Shown here piece by piece: positions 11,412-24,200 of a stretch of 54,284 bases of DNA. The position numbers were made by a program, and so were the translations under genes. Position 1 is the stretch's first letter. Every line of letters begins with the position of its first letter. The stretch lies in assembly GCA_037176905.1 (NCBI GenBank), contig JBBBWG010029165.1:1-54284 (forward strand), written 5' to 3'. Below the pieces are notes generated by a model that worked only from the letters and a program-made list of their open reading frames with translations, was not told the DNA's origin and made no database searches. Origin of the DNA: Azolla pinnata (Eukaryota; Streptophyta; Polypodiopsida; Salviniales; Salviniaceae).

Positions 11412-12043
11412 TCATCACCATCGCCAGCATCATCATCATCACCACCACCATCATCACCATCACCACCACCATGACCATCATCACCAGGACCATCACCATC
11501 ATCACCATCACCATCATCACCATCATCACCATCACCAGGACCATCACCATCACCCCCATCACCATCACCACCATCACCATCACCATCACCATCACCACCA
11601 TCACCATCACCACCAACACCACCATCACCACCATCATCCCCATCACCACCATCACCATCAATACCACCACCACCATCACCATCACCATCATCATCATCAC
11701 CATCACCATCACTACCATCACCATCACCACCATCACCATCACCATCACCATCACCATCACCACCACCACCACCACCATCACCACCAGCACCACCATCACC
11801 ACCATCATCCCCATCACCACCATCACCATCAACACCACCATCACCATCACCACCATCACCATCATCACCATCACCATCACCATCACCACCATCACCATCA
11901 CCACCACCATCACCATCACCACCACCACCACCACCATCATCACCATCACCATCACCATCACTAGCATCACCATAACCAGCATCACCATCACCAGCATCAC
12001 CATCATCAGCATCGTCACCGTCATCAGCATCGTCACCGTCATG
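11412..12043. repeat. Long CAC/CAT trinucleotide array
   Basis: About 630 bp of (CAC/CAT)n with occasional CAG, AAC, TAC and CCC units, almost free of G on the plus strand until its 3' end. Larger blocks recur inside it: the stretch around 11604-11670 is closely repeated around 11777-11845. All reading frames stay open (poly-His, Thr/Ile, Pro/Ser on one strand; Asp/Gly, Met/Val on the other). The long ORFs here are products of composition and not genes. Confidence 0.92.
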
Positions 12044-12216
12044 ATCAAGGGGCCATGTTGGGAAGGGTTTTCTCAGAATTTGCTTCTCTTCCATCGATTC
12101 TCTGTGATAACTGCTCTGTTCCTTCTCTCTGTCTCTGTCTCTGTCTCTGTGAGTCCGTGATTCCCATGGACTCGGGAGAGGAAGCAGCAGACACAAGATT
12201 CTGAGGAGACCTTTTT

Positions 12217-15200
12217 ATGCAAGGGGAAACCGGCATTCCTTCATCGCACGGACAGACATCGATTGATTCCATGGAGGACTTGAGGAAATCTTTCTCACAC
12301 TTCGGTGGGGATGCCCCCATGGATGCTTCTTCCCCTCCTTCCAGGCTCAAGCGAAGAAGGCACGTCTCTCCTTCCGCAACCGGTCCCTTCTCCACCCTAG
12401 AAAGCGGCGAGAGATCTAGAAGAGCAAAGCATCAGAAGCCCACCAAATCCGCAGCTACGGGTCATGGGGAAGCTTCCTCCATTGGACAGAAGCAGGCAAG
12501 GAACCGCGGCCCTTCTTCGCCGAAGGAGGCGGCGCCCAGAAGCCCCCAAAAACAGGTTTTTAATGAAGACCTTCCCTCGATGATGAAGATGGGGTATCAA
12601 GAGGACGGGGCTTTGAGCTCTACGAGCACTGTAGGCAGGTTTGGTGTATGGCATCCCGAAGAATCCGTTGTGGTCAAGAAGGAACAGAAAGAGGTGAAAA
12701 CTTTGTTAGGGTTTCCTTGTGAAAAGGAGCTCAAATCGATGTATAAGCTCCCGAGAAGGAGGCAGAGGCAGCGAGGTGATGGATCCGGTGGCATGATCCT
12801 CTTCCCGGGAATGCAAAAACCGATGGTTTTCTCGGGCAGGGAAAAGCCGGTGGCTAGCCGAGATGACGAGGAAAGGAATCTTCCTTCTACTGCTGCTACC
12901 GATGAAATCGTATGCCCGAGGGGAAGCTCTACAAGGGAAAGACCAGTACCTTGGGGCGAACTATATGCAGAAGCAGATGAGAGCTTGAGTTTTGTCGACC
13001 TAAAAACAGGTGATGATGCCATGAGATACTTTGCTGAGGCTGGACATCGTCCCGTGGTTGAGCTTGTGTATTGCAATCGAGCTAATTCTGGAACAGAGTT
13101 TACCCCATATGAGCTTGTTATAGTACCAAGAGAGAAGGTAGATCCAGAACATTTCATCATCTCGGCGAAAGGGATAGTTCATGTCGAACCCGGACCAGGT
13201 TAAGACTTTACCCAGAATACTGATTTGATGTATGTATTGGAGAAGATTCAGCTAGTTTAGTCATAGTTGTGGTGCGTTTTCAGGAAGTAATGCAAACGCC
13301 CATGTGTAATGACGAAGTTTATAATTGTTTGAAATATATTTGTAAGTTTTTAATCGTTGTGCTAACCTGATCTACATTCTCGATTTCGGTGGAGAAAGTA
13401 GAATCATACGGTGAATAGCAATGAATGTGTAAACTCAAAAGTATTATACTAATGAATGTCTGTATACGATGCGATTCCACAGGAACCACAGCAGAAGCAA
13501 CTGCAATCTCGTTGGAGGATTGGAAACATGATAGAAACATTTTTCTCTCTTTAAGGCGAATCAAGTTCTTTGGAAGGTATCTTATTCAAAAAGCATTCAC
13601 GCTCTGGAAAAAGAAGGTAGGACGCCGGAATTTCAAGCGAGTGCGAGAGACATTGATGTTGAAGCTATTCAAAGGGAAGCCTGCTTTTCTCAATGCATTG
13701 CTTCAAATAAATGGATATATATGTGATTTGATGGAACTGAAGATGTTATTGTTCGCATCAAATCGCCTGTATACTATTGATGAGTTCCTGGAAGCTCAAA
13801 GCCAGCAGAGACACCATGTTGTAAGTCTTGCCATCGAGGCCTGCTCAGATAAGATACAACAAGTTCTGGGGAAAGTCTGTCAAGATGTCAAAAAGCAAGC
13901 TGAAATTTTTCGAGTATAGTTTACATGACCCCCCTTTTTGTAATTCTCTATTTAAGAAACCTTTCATATTCTTCCATAATTGTGTGATAAGTCTTATAAG
14001 CTTAATCGACCTGACAACCAGAACCTAGAAGAATTCAAGAAATGCAAAAGCAGAAATCGATTCTTTTTATTGAAATATCCATACAGAAGTGTACATTTTT
14101 GTCCCAAATTTTCATACTAGGATAATGTCCAGGACTTATTCCTGATTCTCCAGGGTATGGACTTAGACAAGGTGTATGATGGTAGTTATATTATCTTGTC
14201 TCTTGATAATACTATCTCAAGGCTGCTTGGTATTCCAGACTTCATGGTACGACCCTTTCAGCATTCCAGCTCATAAAAAGTACCAATGGATCGGATAAGA
14301 CCTAGGTTTTTCAATATGGACAAACAGGTAGAAGGAAAAATTTGGCGCTAATATCAAGATTGTTTTGGTGGTAATTAGCTGGTGCCATCTGTCCTTGTAC
14401 CTGAAGGGCATGACGCTCTTGTGAGCAAAAAAGCCATTATCTAAATGAAGCTTGAAGGATTTTAGTAAACCTATATCATATGAAATCTACAAAAATAGAG
14501 GCCATTAATTTCCTTACCTAGAATATAAGGATTTCCCCAAAGGGATCTACAAGTACGATACAAATTAGAAGTAGCTTGACCATAGTGGTCAAGAGCTATG
14601 GTTTCATTACACAAACGTTAGCAATTCTATAAAAATAGTTGCAATTCCATAGTTCCTGATTCTGTGTTAACTAGTGTAATGCAGAAGTAAGCATTTCAAT
14701 ATTGTGTAAAGCATAGGAAGAATATTACATACTATGTGAAGGAAAGTTGGAAGTAGATGTAGCTTGGAAAGGACTTGACAACAGTGAAACACTTTAGAAT
14801 AGGACTGTTAAGAGATCACTCATTCTTTTGACTCAAGCTTATTTGAAAGAAACCGCATACATGTGCCCATTATCCAAACCCAGAAGAAATGTATGAATGC
14901 TTCAAAGAAGGATGTATCCCTATCTCTGATGAAGCCAAGTTAGACTTTGAAATTCAACAAAAGCTAACTTTTGGTGATGTCTCATCTCGGAGAAGAAGAA
15001 TCCAAGAGACATATAACTAGGTTAATAAAAGTTACTAAGGTACCAGATATGCCTGTTAGCTAAGCAAGTGCTTTTGTGAGTTTAGCTGAAGTTAAACTTC
15101 TCCCTGTGATTTTTTCCCCCTACTCTACATTCCTATGCATAGATAGCTTGAAATAGAATAATAAGCATCCAGACTGTCATTTTAAAATGGCGATCAAACA

Positions 15201-18200
15201 GAATTCACTTCAACAAGGTCATATTCTGGAAGTATTGAGATTTAATCACAACAAGGCATCATGAAATATTTCCAACATCTATGATGGTTATGTTAATACT
15301 GAGATTTTCTTTGACGTTTTATGTTGCACATGTAAAGATATTGGCAAATTTATATGCAGGAAAGTGTGCGTGATGAAAGTGAGCTTGATGATGTCATTGG
15401 TGTCAATCTACATCAGCCTAGAGGCAGCAAAGTGCAAGGTATGGTGAGCATTCGGAATGAGAAGATTGAACGTGCCAAGACATATCGCCGAATTATGGCA
15501 GAAGAAAAGATGCTTGGAGTGTTTATAAAGCTGGCTGATTATATGTTTGTGGAAAATTTGTTGTATCGTAGCATTTTATCACTTGAGGAATTTTATAATT
15601 TTTTGGAATCTACTAGAGCTGGTCTTGAGAAGGGTTCGAAAGGGGTTTTTGTTACCACGGTATCATTTTCTGAATCAAACATAGTATTTACCCCTGATGA
15701 AGATACAGTCATTTCAGTAAGTACATGCCTTAGATTTATGAAAAACTAAATATCTTAAGATCTTGTTCAAATATATGGAATGAAAGGAAGAGTTATTTTA
15801 TATGTTGCAAACTTACTTAATGTATATGTTGCATTGAGGCATGTTCTTTTATATTTCTTTTTCATTGTTGGAGTTTTCAGCTATTCTCCAAAGAACACAT
15901 GTACTTTTATAGAGACTTTGTCAACTAATAAAGTTTGGTATAGAATGCTATACATCGTTTGTTTTATGAACTGATTCTGAGCCCTCAAACTTAAGTCAGC
16001 TTTGGTGTTGTCTGAGAATGCGGGTCACAAGGTCTCATTCTGCAATATAAGCTATTGTACCACCTTGGTAGTCATATTAGAGCTCTCATTGTTTATGATG
16101 TGTATGATTATCATTGTAGATATTTCAAAAAAGAAATTAACTGTTATGAAGTTTTTTCATAAATCATGTAACGATTCTGATACAGGCACTTGGAACTACT
16201 ATTGAAGGGATTATCCAGATTCTGCAGACAGCACCACGGCTTCTGTATATGAGAGTTTATTCGTCTTTTTTTGATCATAAGTCTTTTGGACTCAACCCTG
16301 TAAACGTATTCAGGGAATCCAGTTATTTTTTACAGTGTCGCAGTAACATTGAATGTATCATAAGAGCTTGTTTCGTTCAAGCTCGGAAGTATTCACAGGT
16401 TTGCCCTGGAGCTTTATTTTAAGTGGATGGAAATAATGTCTGAGAATATATATTGATGTTGTTTTTTTGTTAGATTTTTCAAGAATATAGACCCTTGTAT
16501 TTGTTTGGTGAAGCGTGGAATTATGAGACATATGTTGCAGAAAAACGAACGGTGCGGCAGTACAGGGAGGAGCTTGCTCGTCAACGGGAGTGGAGAATAG
16601 ATCTCGAAAAGATGCGCATTGGATGGTATGATAAGTGCAGCATATCGTTAATCAAGAAAGGGTTTAAAGTGAAAGCTTTTTAGAATGATGAACTTCTTAT
16701 TTCTAGCTTCAAATGTCGATGCAACTTTGGGAAGGTAGAGGACAGTAACAAGGGACTTTGTAAATAGTTGATCTTGCATATTCTATTCGTCTATCGTCTC
16801 ATAGGAGCAAAGATGATGTAAGAAATCCAATACCTCTGTTCATGGAAAATCAAGGTATAACTCTACAATGAAGATAGTGTAGACTGATAATTGACTAGTG
16901 CCTTATTGCTTGTATTATTGGAAACCATTGATTCAATTCGTATTATTATTATTATGGAATCACAGACATCATTCATTTTTTATCAATGTCCTCCCTACTT
17001 GAGAAATAATCTATGGGGGGAAACACCTGATGATGAAGGTTCTTAAGAAATGTATAACATCTAGTCGATAGCAAATGCTTCAGATACATATAAACCCCAA
17101 TCGGTCCTATTTCCCTGCTTCAGGGACTTTTTGTTTTTAGTCACTCTTAACAGATCGCATTTAGTTAGTAATAAGTATAGCGATGAGCATCTAGGGTCGG
17201 TCATGACCTCAGTTGACGTAGATGTGGTTATTTGCCAGACATTGAGGTCTTCATTTGATGGATTCTTTCTCATGCTCACAGCTTGTGGAGTTTTGTATGC
17301 ACATTTTGGGGCATGATTCAATCAAAACTCCACATTTTGGGGCACGATTCAATCGAGATGCAGGTGGGATATGTCTACTGTTTCTCTTAAAGGCAGCAGC
17401 TAATAGAAGACAGTTGCTGTCATGTTCACCTCATCTTTTATCTCATTCATGGCAGTATTCACTCCAAATAGGTTTCATGCAAGGCTTCTCTGAGTGTTCA
17501 GACAGCGGAGATTCGTTTATTGCTGCTGTATACTTTGCAGTGCCTTTTTGTAGGCTAATTAAATAGCATCCATGATAAAAAAAAGCTTGTTGCAGTGTTA
17601 TCGGAGTTTTGCACGTGGATTCAAAGTCTTTGCGGAACACTCTATTGCCAGTGACTACCAGAACTCTTGATACAATCAAAGGACTCTTACTTGGGGCTGC
17701 CAGAGACGAAGCAATGACAGTCTTGGCCAAATTCCAAGAGAGGATACATGCCCTTTGTGCACGGGTGAATGACCTTGATGGATTTGTTGACTTCATGAAG
17801 GTGTGAAGGCGATTAATAGTACAGTCAATTGATTCAAATTGGTTTGTTACAAAAGTGGTTTTATTAATAACTTTAAGAATTCAAAGCTTTAATGTGGCTA
17901 TGGAATTGAATGCACTTCTTATCATAATAGACTTATGAAGTTACAATGGAGAAAAGGAAAGCTATACTTGCTGAGGCGATGGTTGTGGATGAGATGTATT
18001 CATTACTTTCTGCATATGAGGTTAAGATTCCTACAGATGATCAAATCAAGCTCGATGATCTGCATGATGCAGTTTTAAACTATGGGGATTCTATTGAGGC
18101 AGCTGACACTTTTATAGAAGAGAACAAGAGTTCAATAATGGTAGAATTAGATCGTCAAGTAACAAGCATTAACGAAGAACTGATAAATATGTTAGGATTG

Positions 18201-21200
18201 CTGCATTCAGGAAAATATCTGATTCCTGAGTCGGATCCAGAAGAAATAGTGACAGACTTATTGTCAATAAATGAAAGAATAACACAGATCCGAACGAGGC
18301 TGGAGTCCTACGCACGATATCAGCGATTGTTCCAGGTATTTTCTATTTATTTAATCTAGTAATGGCTGAATGATTGGTAAAAGGTGGAAAGCACCATTTC
18401 AGATGTTTTTCCTATTTAGAAAAAGCTTGTTACAGAGATAGTTGCAAAACACACTGCTTTTGAGAAATCTTGGGGTGGTTTGCTGTGTTCTTCTTTTTTA
18501 AGGATATGATAAGGGACTAGCATATTGTTTTTATTGACTATTGCCTTTTCTTGCTTTCATCTCCTATTTGTTTTCTGGTTCTGTCCTTACCTTGGATTAT
18601 CTTTTTTAAGCTATGAAAATAGGGATTTATAGTAATGTATGCTTCTTGGGAGTGCATAAGTAAATATCTAGAACTGGTATTGTTACTTTTTTTCTATAGA
18701 AGGATGCTGAGTGGAACTATACCTGTGCAATGCTGCCATCTGATCATTGGGAATCATCAATGTTTTGGTTTGAGCTGAAAAGAAACTGCAAACTGTGGCT
18801 TTGTGATTTAAATGGTTCCACTGTTTGATTCAGTTCGGGTTCTAAAACATTTTAGTGCGTTGATTTGAGGCTGCCCAATCCAGACTGAACTGAACTATTG
18901 TCGATTCTTAAGTGGGATGCTAGTATGGGTTCTTCCAGGGCAGACGGTGGAGAGCAGGCTCTTGTCATGTTTGTTGAGAATAGTATCATGATTCCTGCCG
19001 ACTTCTGGCTACAACTCTGCTCTTCATATTAGAATGTTCTTTTCCATTGAAAGGTTACCGAATTCGAGAAATGCCATTAGTATGCTAGTGTCTAATCTGT
19101 ATTAAAATATGGTTGGATCCATTTGGATGTGGGTGACAGAGTTCAGACAGGGGATACAATCCCTGTGAATCTTTGGATGCATAGCTTTTGTAATGGAACT
19201 ACAGATGGTATTTGAAGGAAGTCAGGGGGGGATAAGAAACACGCTCACTCCTTCCCTTGGTGTCACTTCTGCTGCTAGGGAAGATATATGCCCTCAAGAA
19301 TGCGGAATATCTGCTAGACTGCTGCTGAAGTAGGCATCACTCTCTGGCCAAAAAAGTGCCATATCCTTCTTCCTCTGCTTCATCTGTAAAGCCAATGGCA
19401 GTTGAAGTGGTCCTTGTGGAACTATCTGTACCCAATGGATTCAGAACTAACATCTGAAGCAAGTTGAGTGGGTGAATCGTATGGTGGTCTACTGTCTCCT
19501 GGTTCTAAGAGGACTAGTTATGTTTGGCCACTATTCTTGGCCTTGTTCAGCTTTACTTCTTTATGGAAAAATCCTGTGGATAAATCTGATGCTTATCCAC
19601 ATTCGAATAGGAACTTTGTCATAAAGGAACAACATTTTCCCATATAGAGGTGTATGCTTAAAAGTGTATCTTTAGCTTAAGAGCCTGGCTTCTTCTACTA
19701 TCAGAATTTTACGATTGGTAGTGTGGGCTTCTTCTACATTAGCTAGGTGCTACGTATGCTATATTTGCAGCTGTGGGGACATTGTTCAACATATTCTGTT
19801 TTACATCAATTGAGCCCATTTTTCCTCTTCTTTAAACTAAAGTAGATTTGAAGCATAACTAATGAGCTTGATATCGGATGAATGTTTTAAATTTATTGCA
19901 AGAGTCCATGTCGGTGAATTTCCTAGCTCTTCCGACTCGCTATATTTGTGCACTCTATCAAAGCTGCTAAGTATATTGAATGTTCAGATGGCCATTGATG
20001 ACTTGAGCAATCTGACCACAACTGAAAAAGAATACAACATGAGGTTTGGAGTTTGGAGATCTCTGCGTGATTGGATTCGGATGACAGAAAGTTGGAGGAC
20101 TGGGTATGTAAGAAAATTGAACGGACCTGAAATAATCAATAAAACAGATGAATATTCAAAAGAGGCTTACAAGATGGGCAAGGCGAGCAAGGAAGACACA
20201 GTTGTTTTTAGGTTGAAAGACACTATTGATGACTTCAAAAGAGTTAGTATTGCTTTTGCTCAAGCATAATCACCTGTCTTCTGTAGTTTGGCATCAAGGT
20301 GTTGATGCACTTTTTGCATTATGACTTGAATAGGTACTTCCTTTGGTTGAGGAACTTGCAAGCGATGCATTAAAGGATCGACATTGGGAACAGATTTTCA
20401 CTGTTCTAGGAGTACCATACCCAGCAGACGCTCAATTCAGCATCAATGATCTTCTGGAATATGACATCATGTCTAAATTTGAAGAGGTAATTAAGAGAAG
20501 AAAGTCACTTAAGATTTCTACCAGAAGTGTGAGTTAAAATAACTATAGCTTTACATAGAAAGACTTGATAAGAACCTTGATAAGCAAATCTTTTACTTCA
20601 CTCTTTGATAAGCTTATTAGGTAAAAAGGCTATTCTTACTGCAAATTTCCATTCACTCCTTATTAGATAAAATCAATAGCTGGAGTTGCAAGTAAAGAAT
20701 ATTCATTTGAAAGGACGTTAGACAAAATGGCTGCGGATTGGATTGGTGTTGAATTTGTGGTTCTTCCCTATAAGGACTCGGGCACATTTATATTGGGAGG
20801 AATTGATGAAATCCAACAAATTCTTGATGACCAGCTTGTAAAAATACAATCTATGTGTGCTTCACCTTTCATAAAGTTTTTCGAAGAAAGGGCAAGCAAA
20901 TGGAGGCGTCTAGTCCTCAACATGCAGGTAGATCTATACTGATAATATTCGGTTTACAATAGATGATGCATTTAACTTGTGAAGTGAATACTTCAATGGT
21001 GAAAGCTGTGTATCAATGTCCTCGTTGCATGTAATAGTTTCAAGCATGGTGTATCATGATTTATTTATTTTATCTATATGGATAATGATTAATTTTCCAG
21101 GATTTACTTGACAATTGGCTGGAATGCCAAGCAACATGGCAGTATTTGGGTCCAATCTTTGGTTCTAAGGATATTATGAGACAGATGCCAGAAGAAGGGG

Positions 21201-24200
21201 AGAAATTCTCCATTGTTGATCAAAGTTGGAGAGAGGTGATGAAGAAAACATCATCAAATCCTGATTGTTTAGAGGCTGCCAAAGATCTTGATCGGTTACA
21301 AAAATTGAAGGAAGCTAATAGGCTTCTTGAGTCAATCAATAAGGGCTTGGCATCTTACTTGGAGGTCTATAAGCATCAAACTAGTAACCAATAATGTTGT
21401 AGTTGTCATCGTGAGCTAGGTATCTTACAGTGGTGTTTGTTGATTTTGCTATTTTTCAGGTGAAAAGAGTGGCTTTTCCAAGGTTCTTTTTTCTCTCAAA
21501 TGATGAAATGTTGGAGATTCTTTCAGAAACAAAGGACCCTCTTCGAGTTCAACCACATCTTAAGAAGTGTTTTGAGGGCATAAATGCATTAAGGTTTGAG
21601 AAAAACCTTGATGTTACTGCAATGATTTCTGCAGAAGGGGAAATTGTGGCTCTCACAGAGAAGTTCAATCCAAAAACAGCCCAAGGTGCTGTTGAAAAAT
21701 GGCTCTTGCAGGTGAAGTTTACATTTCTTTCCCTTGCTTGAATGCTTGATATAGTATGTTGTATTTGATTTGTACAATAGTTTTGCTATATGAAAGGAAG
21801 TTATGAAAGATTGAATACTTTTTAATCGTGTCAGTGGGTTCTAGAGAAGTGATTAACTTTCATTTACAGCTTTTGATGAACAGGTAGAGGAAGGAATGCT
21901 GCAGTCGTTGCAAGATCAGTGTGAAAAATCTGTTGTTGCATATGCAAAAAGTCCTCGAGAAAGCTGGGTTCTCCAATGGCCTGGACAAATAGTTCTTGTT
22001 GTTAGTGCAATTTATTGGACAAGAATGCTAACAGAGAGTATTGTGGTTGGCGGAAATGCTCTATATGACTTCGAGAAGAAATGCACAGAGCAGCTTGGTA
22101 ATATTGTTTCATTAGTTAGAGGAAATCTAACAAAGCTGAATCGTGCCACACTCAGTGCTTTGGTTGTTATGGATGTCCATGCTCGAGATGTGGTTGCAGT
22201 TTTGGCTAAGGAAGGTGTCCAGACTGAGTCAGATTTTCTTTGGCAAAGTCAGCTAAGGATGTACTGGGAAAGGGATACATGTTTCGTTCGAATGATGAAT
22301 TGTTCCCGTGAGTATGGTTATGAATACTTGGGTAACTCTAGCAGACTTGTAATTACTCCCTTAACTGACAGGTGCTACCGTACATTAATGGGTGCAATAC
22401 ATTTAAACCTTGGGGGTGCCCCTGAGGGACCTGCAGGAACAGGAAAGACAGAAACGACTAAGGATCTTGCCAAGGTATACACTGTTTCAATCTTATAAAA
22501 TATTCTTCTGCAGGGTCAAGTTGTTACTTGTGCACAAACATGAATGAAATATACTTTTGTTCATTGCTCGCGTGTCTTTTTATATCATATATCGTCAAGA
22601 AGCATACAATTTCATAGCGGGTGTGATAAATGTCTCAGTTGGAATGTAGATGTAGAGTTGTATACTTTGCTGGGGGGGTAACAGTTCTTTTCGAGGGTTT
22701 GTATTGAATTAATAACATCTCCAAAATAGAACACAGCCTTACAGAATGTGGAATATATTATGATGTGTTATAATATTTGAAGTTTCTTATGTACACTCTA
22801 TGAAGATAATATTCCAGCATAGATGTTTCAATAGTGGCTTTTCTACTCTTTGCTTCTTGTTGAATTGCGTTTCCAAGTATCAGGAAGCTAAGAAAAAATA
22901 TTAATGGCTCTGCAGTCCTTATTTTAGCCTTTTATATAGCCCTGGTGGCTGAATGGTCCAAGCAGGATAAGGTCTGCTTTTGTTTGCAATAGTAGATGAG
23001 TTTCTGATGTAATACTCTGTCTGAAATCAAGAGAATGATTAATTATATAATATATCTATTGAATCCGTGCATCCATGTAATCTGCAACTTATTCTTTCGA
23101 TATGATTTCGCAATGGCAGGCTTTAGCCCGTCAGTGTGTTGTTTTCAATTGCAGTGATAGTTTAGACTACCTTGCCATGGCAAAATTTTTTAAAGGTCTT
23201 GCAGCTTCTGGTGCCTGGGCATGCTTCGATGAATTTAATCGTATTGACTTGGAGGTTCTTTCAGTTATTGCACAACAGGTATGTCATCACCTGTTATTTA
23301 TCGAGAATTATGTCAATATTTTGTGTTTTTCTATGAGTGGGGATGATAAACATGAGGAGGATAGCTTATTAAAGGGTTACAGTGATGATGGCACATATTA
23401 TTTATCGAGAATTATGTCAATATTTTGTGTTTTTCTATGAGTGAGGATTCTTTTTTTGCTGTATGCTGTCAAATTTCTCCTGTTCATTTAAGAAGGGAGG
23501 CAATTTGAACTTGCATTCTCTACCAATTTTACAGGTGCTTGAAATTCAGCTTGCAATACAGAACAAGGTGAAAACCTTTGTGTTTGAGGGAACTGAATTG
23601 ACTTTGAAACCAACATGTAATGTATTTATTACTATGAACCCTGGATATGCTGGGCGGAGTGAGCTTCCAGATAATTTGAAGGCATTGTTTCGCACAGTTG
23701 CTATGATGGTACCAGATTATGCTATGATTAGCGAGATCATTCTATACAGTAGCGGCTATTTACTGGTATGCTCTGTGATTTCTATTTGAAATACTCTCTA
23801 CAGTAACCATGGATAAGTGTTCTGTGTGTGTTTACTGGTATTTTAGGTGGAACTATACCTACATTCTTGAAGGCTGCATTCACATCTACTCTATTGCAAG
23901 CAAGCAAGTGACAATGTGCATCAATCATTGTGACCCTAACATTATTAGTGTTAATCACTTGGGTGAACTTTGTCGGTTAATGTTCAACCTAATTAGCTTG
24001 GCATTTAATAGTAAATGAATAAACTTCATGTAACACCTGATACATGTGCTGGAATAAGAAAATATAGTAGTCTATACACTTTTATTGTATAAGAGGGATG
24101 TGGAATGATATCTTAATGTCTTTAAATGGCCAAAAGGGTAAAAGATCAAACAAGAGATTAAGGATTGTAAGCAAAATTTGAGAAAAAAATATTGACACGT

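Larger units (their letters stand above)
11087..12216. promoter_or_regulatory. Shared head-to-head promoter region of thioredoxin and dynein
   Basis: The 1130 bp between the thioredoxin start (minus) and the dynein start (plus) must hold both promoters and leaders. Nearly all of it is simple sequence: a GAA-rich tract (about 11146-11225), a CATGCA-type tract (about 11251-11403), a CAC/CAT array (about 11412-12043) and a CTCTGT run (about 12122-12152). No clear TATA box is seen for either gene. On the minus strand the GAA tract reads as a CT-rich leader just upstream of the thioredoxin ATG, a common plant leader feature. Bidirectional activity is inferred from spacing only. Confidence 0.5.

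Noticed and set aside
10885..12196. Long ORFs in several frames (His-rich on plus, Asp/Gly-rich and Met/Val-rich on minus)
   Set aside because: They come from the CAC/CAT array, which lacks stop codons in all frames. There is no conserved domain and the frames overlap. Only the thioredoxin first exon (10997-11086, minus) is real within this stretch.
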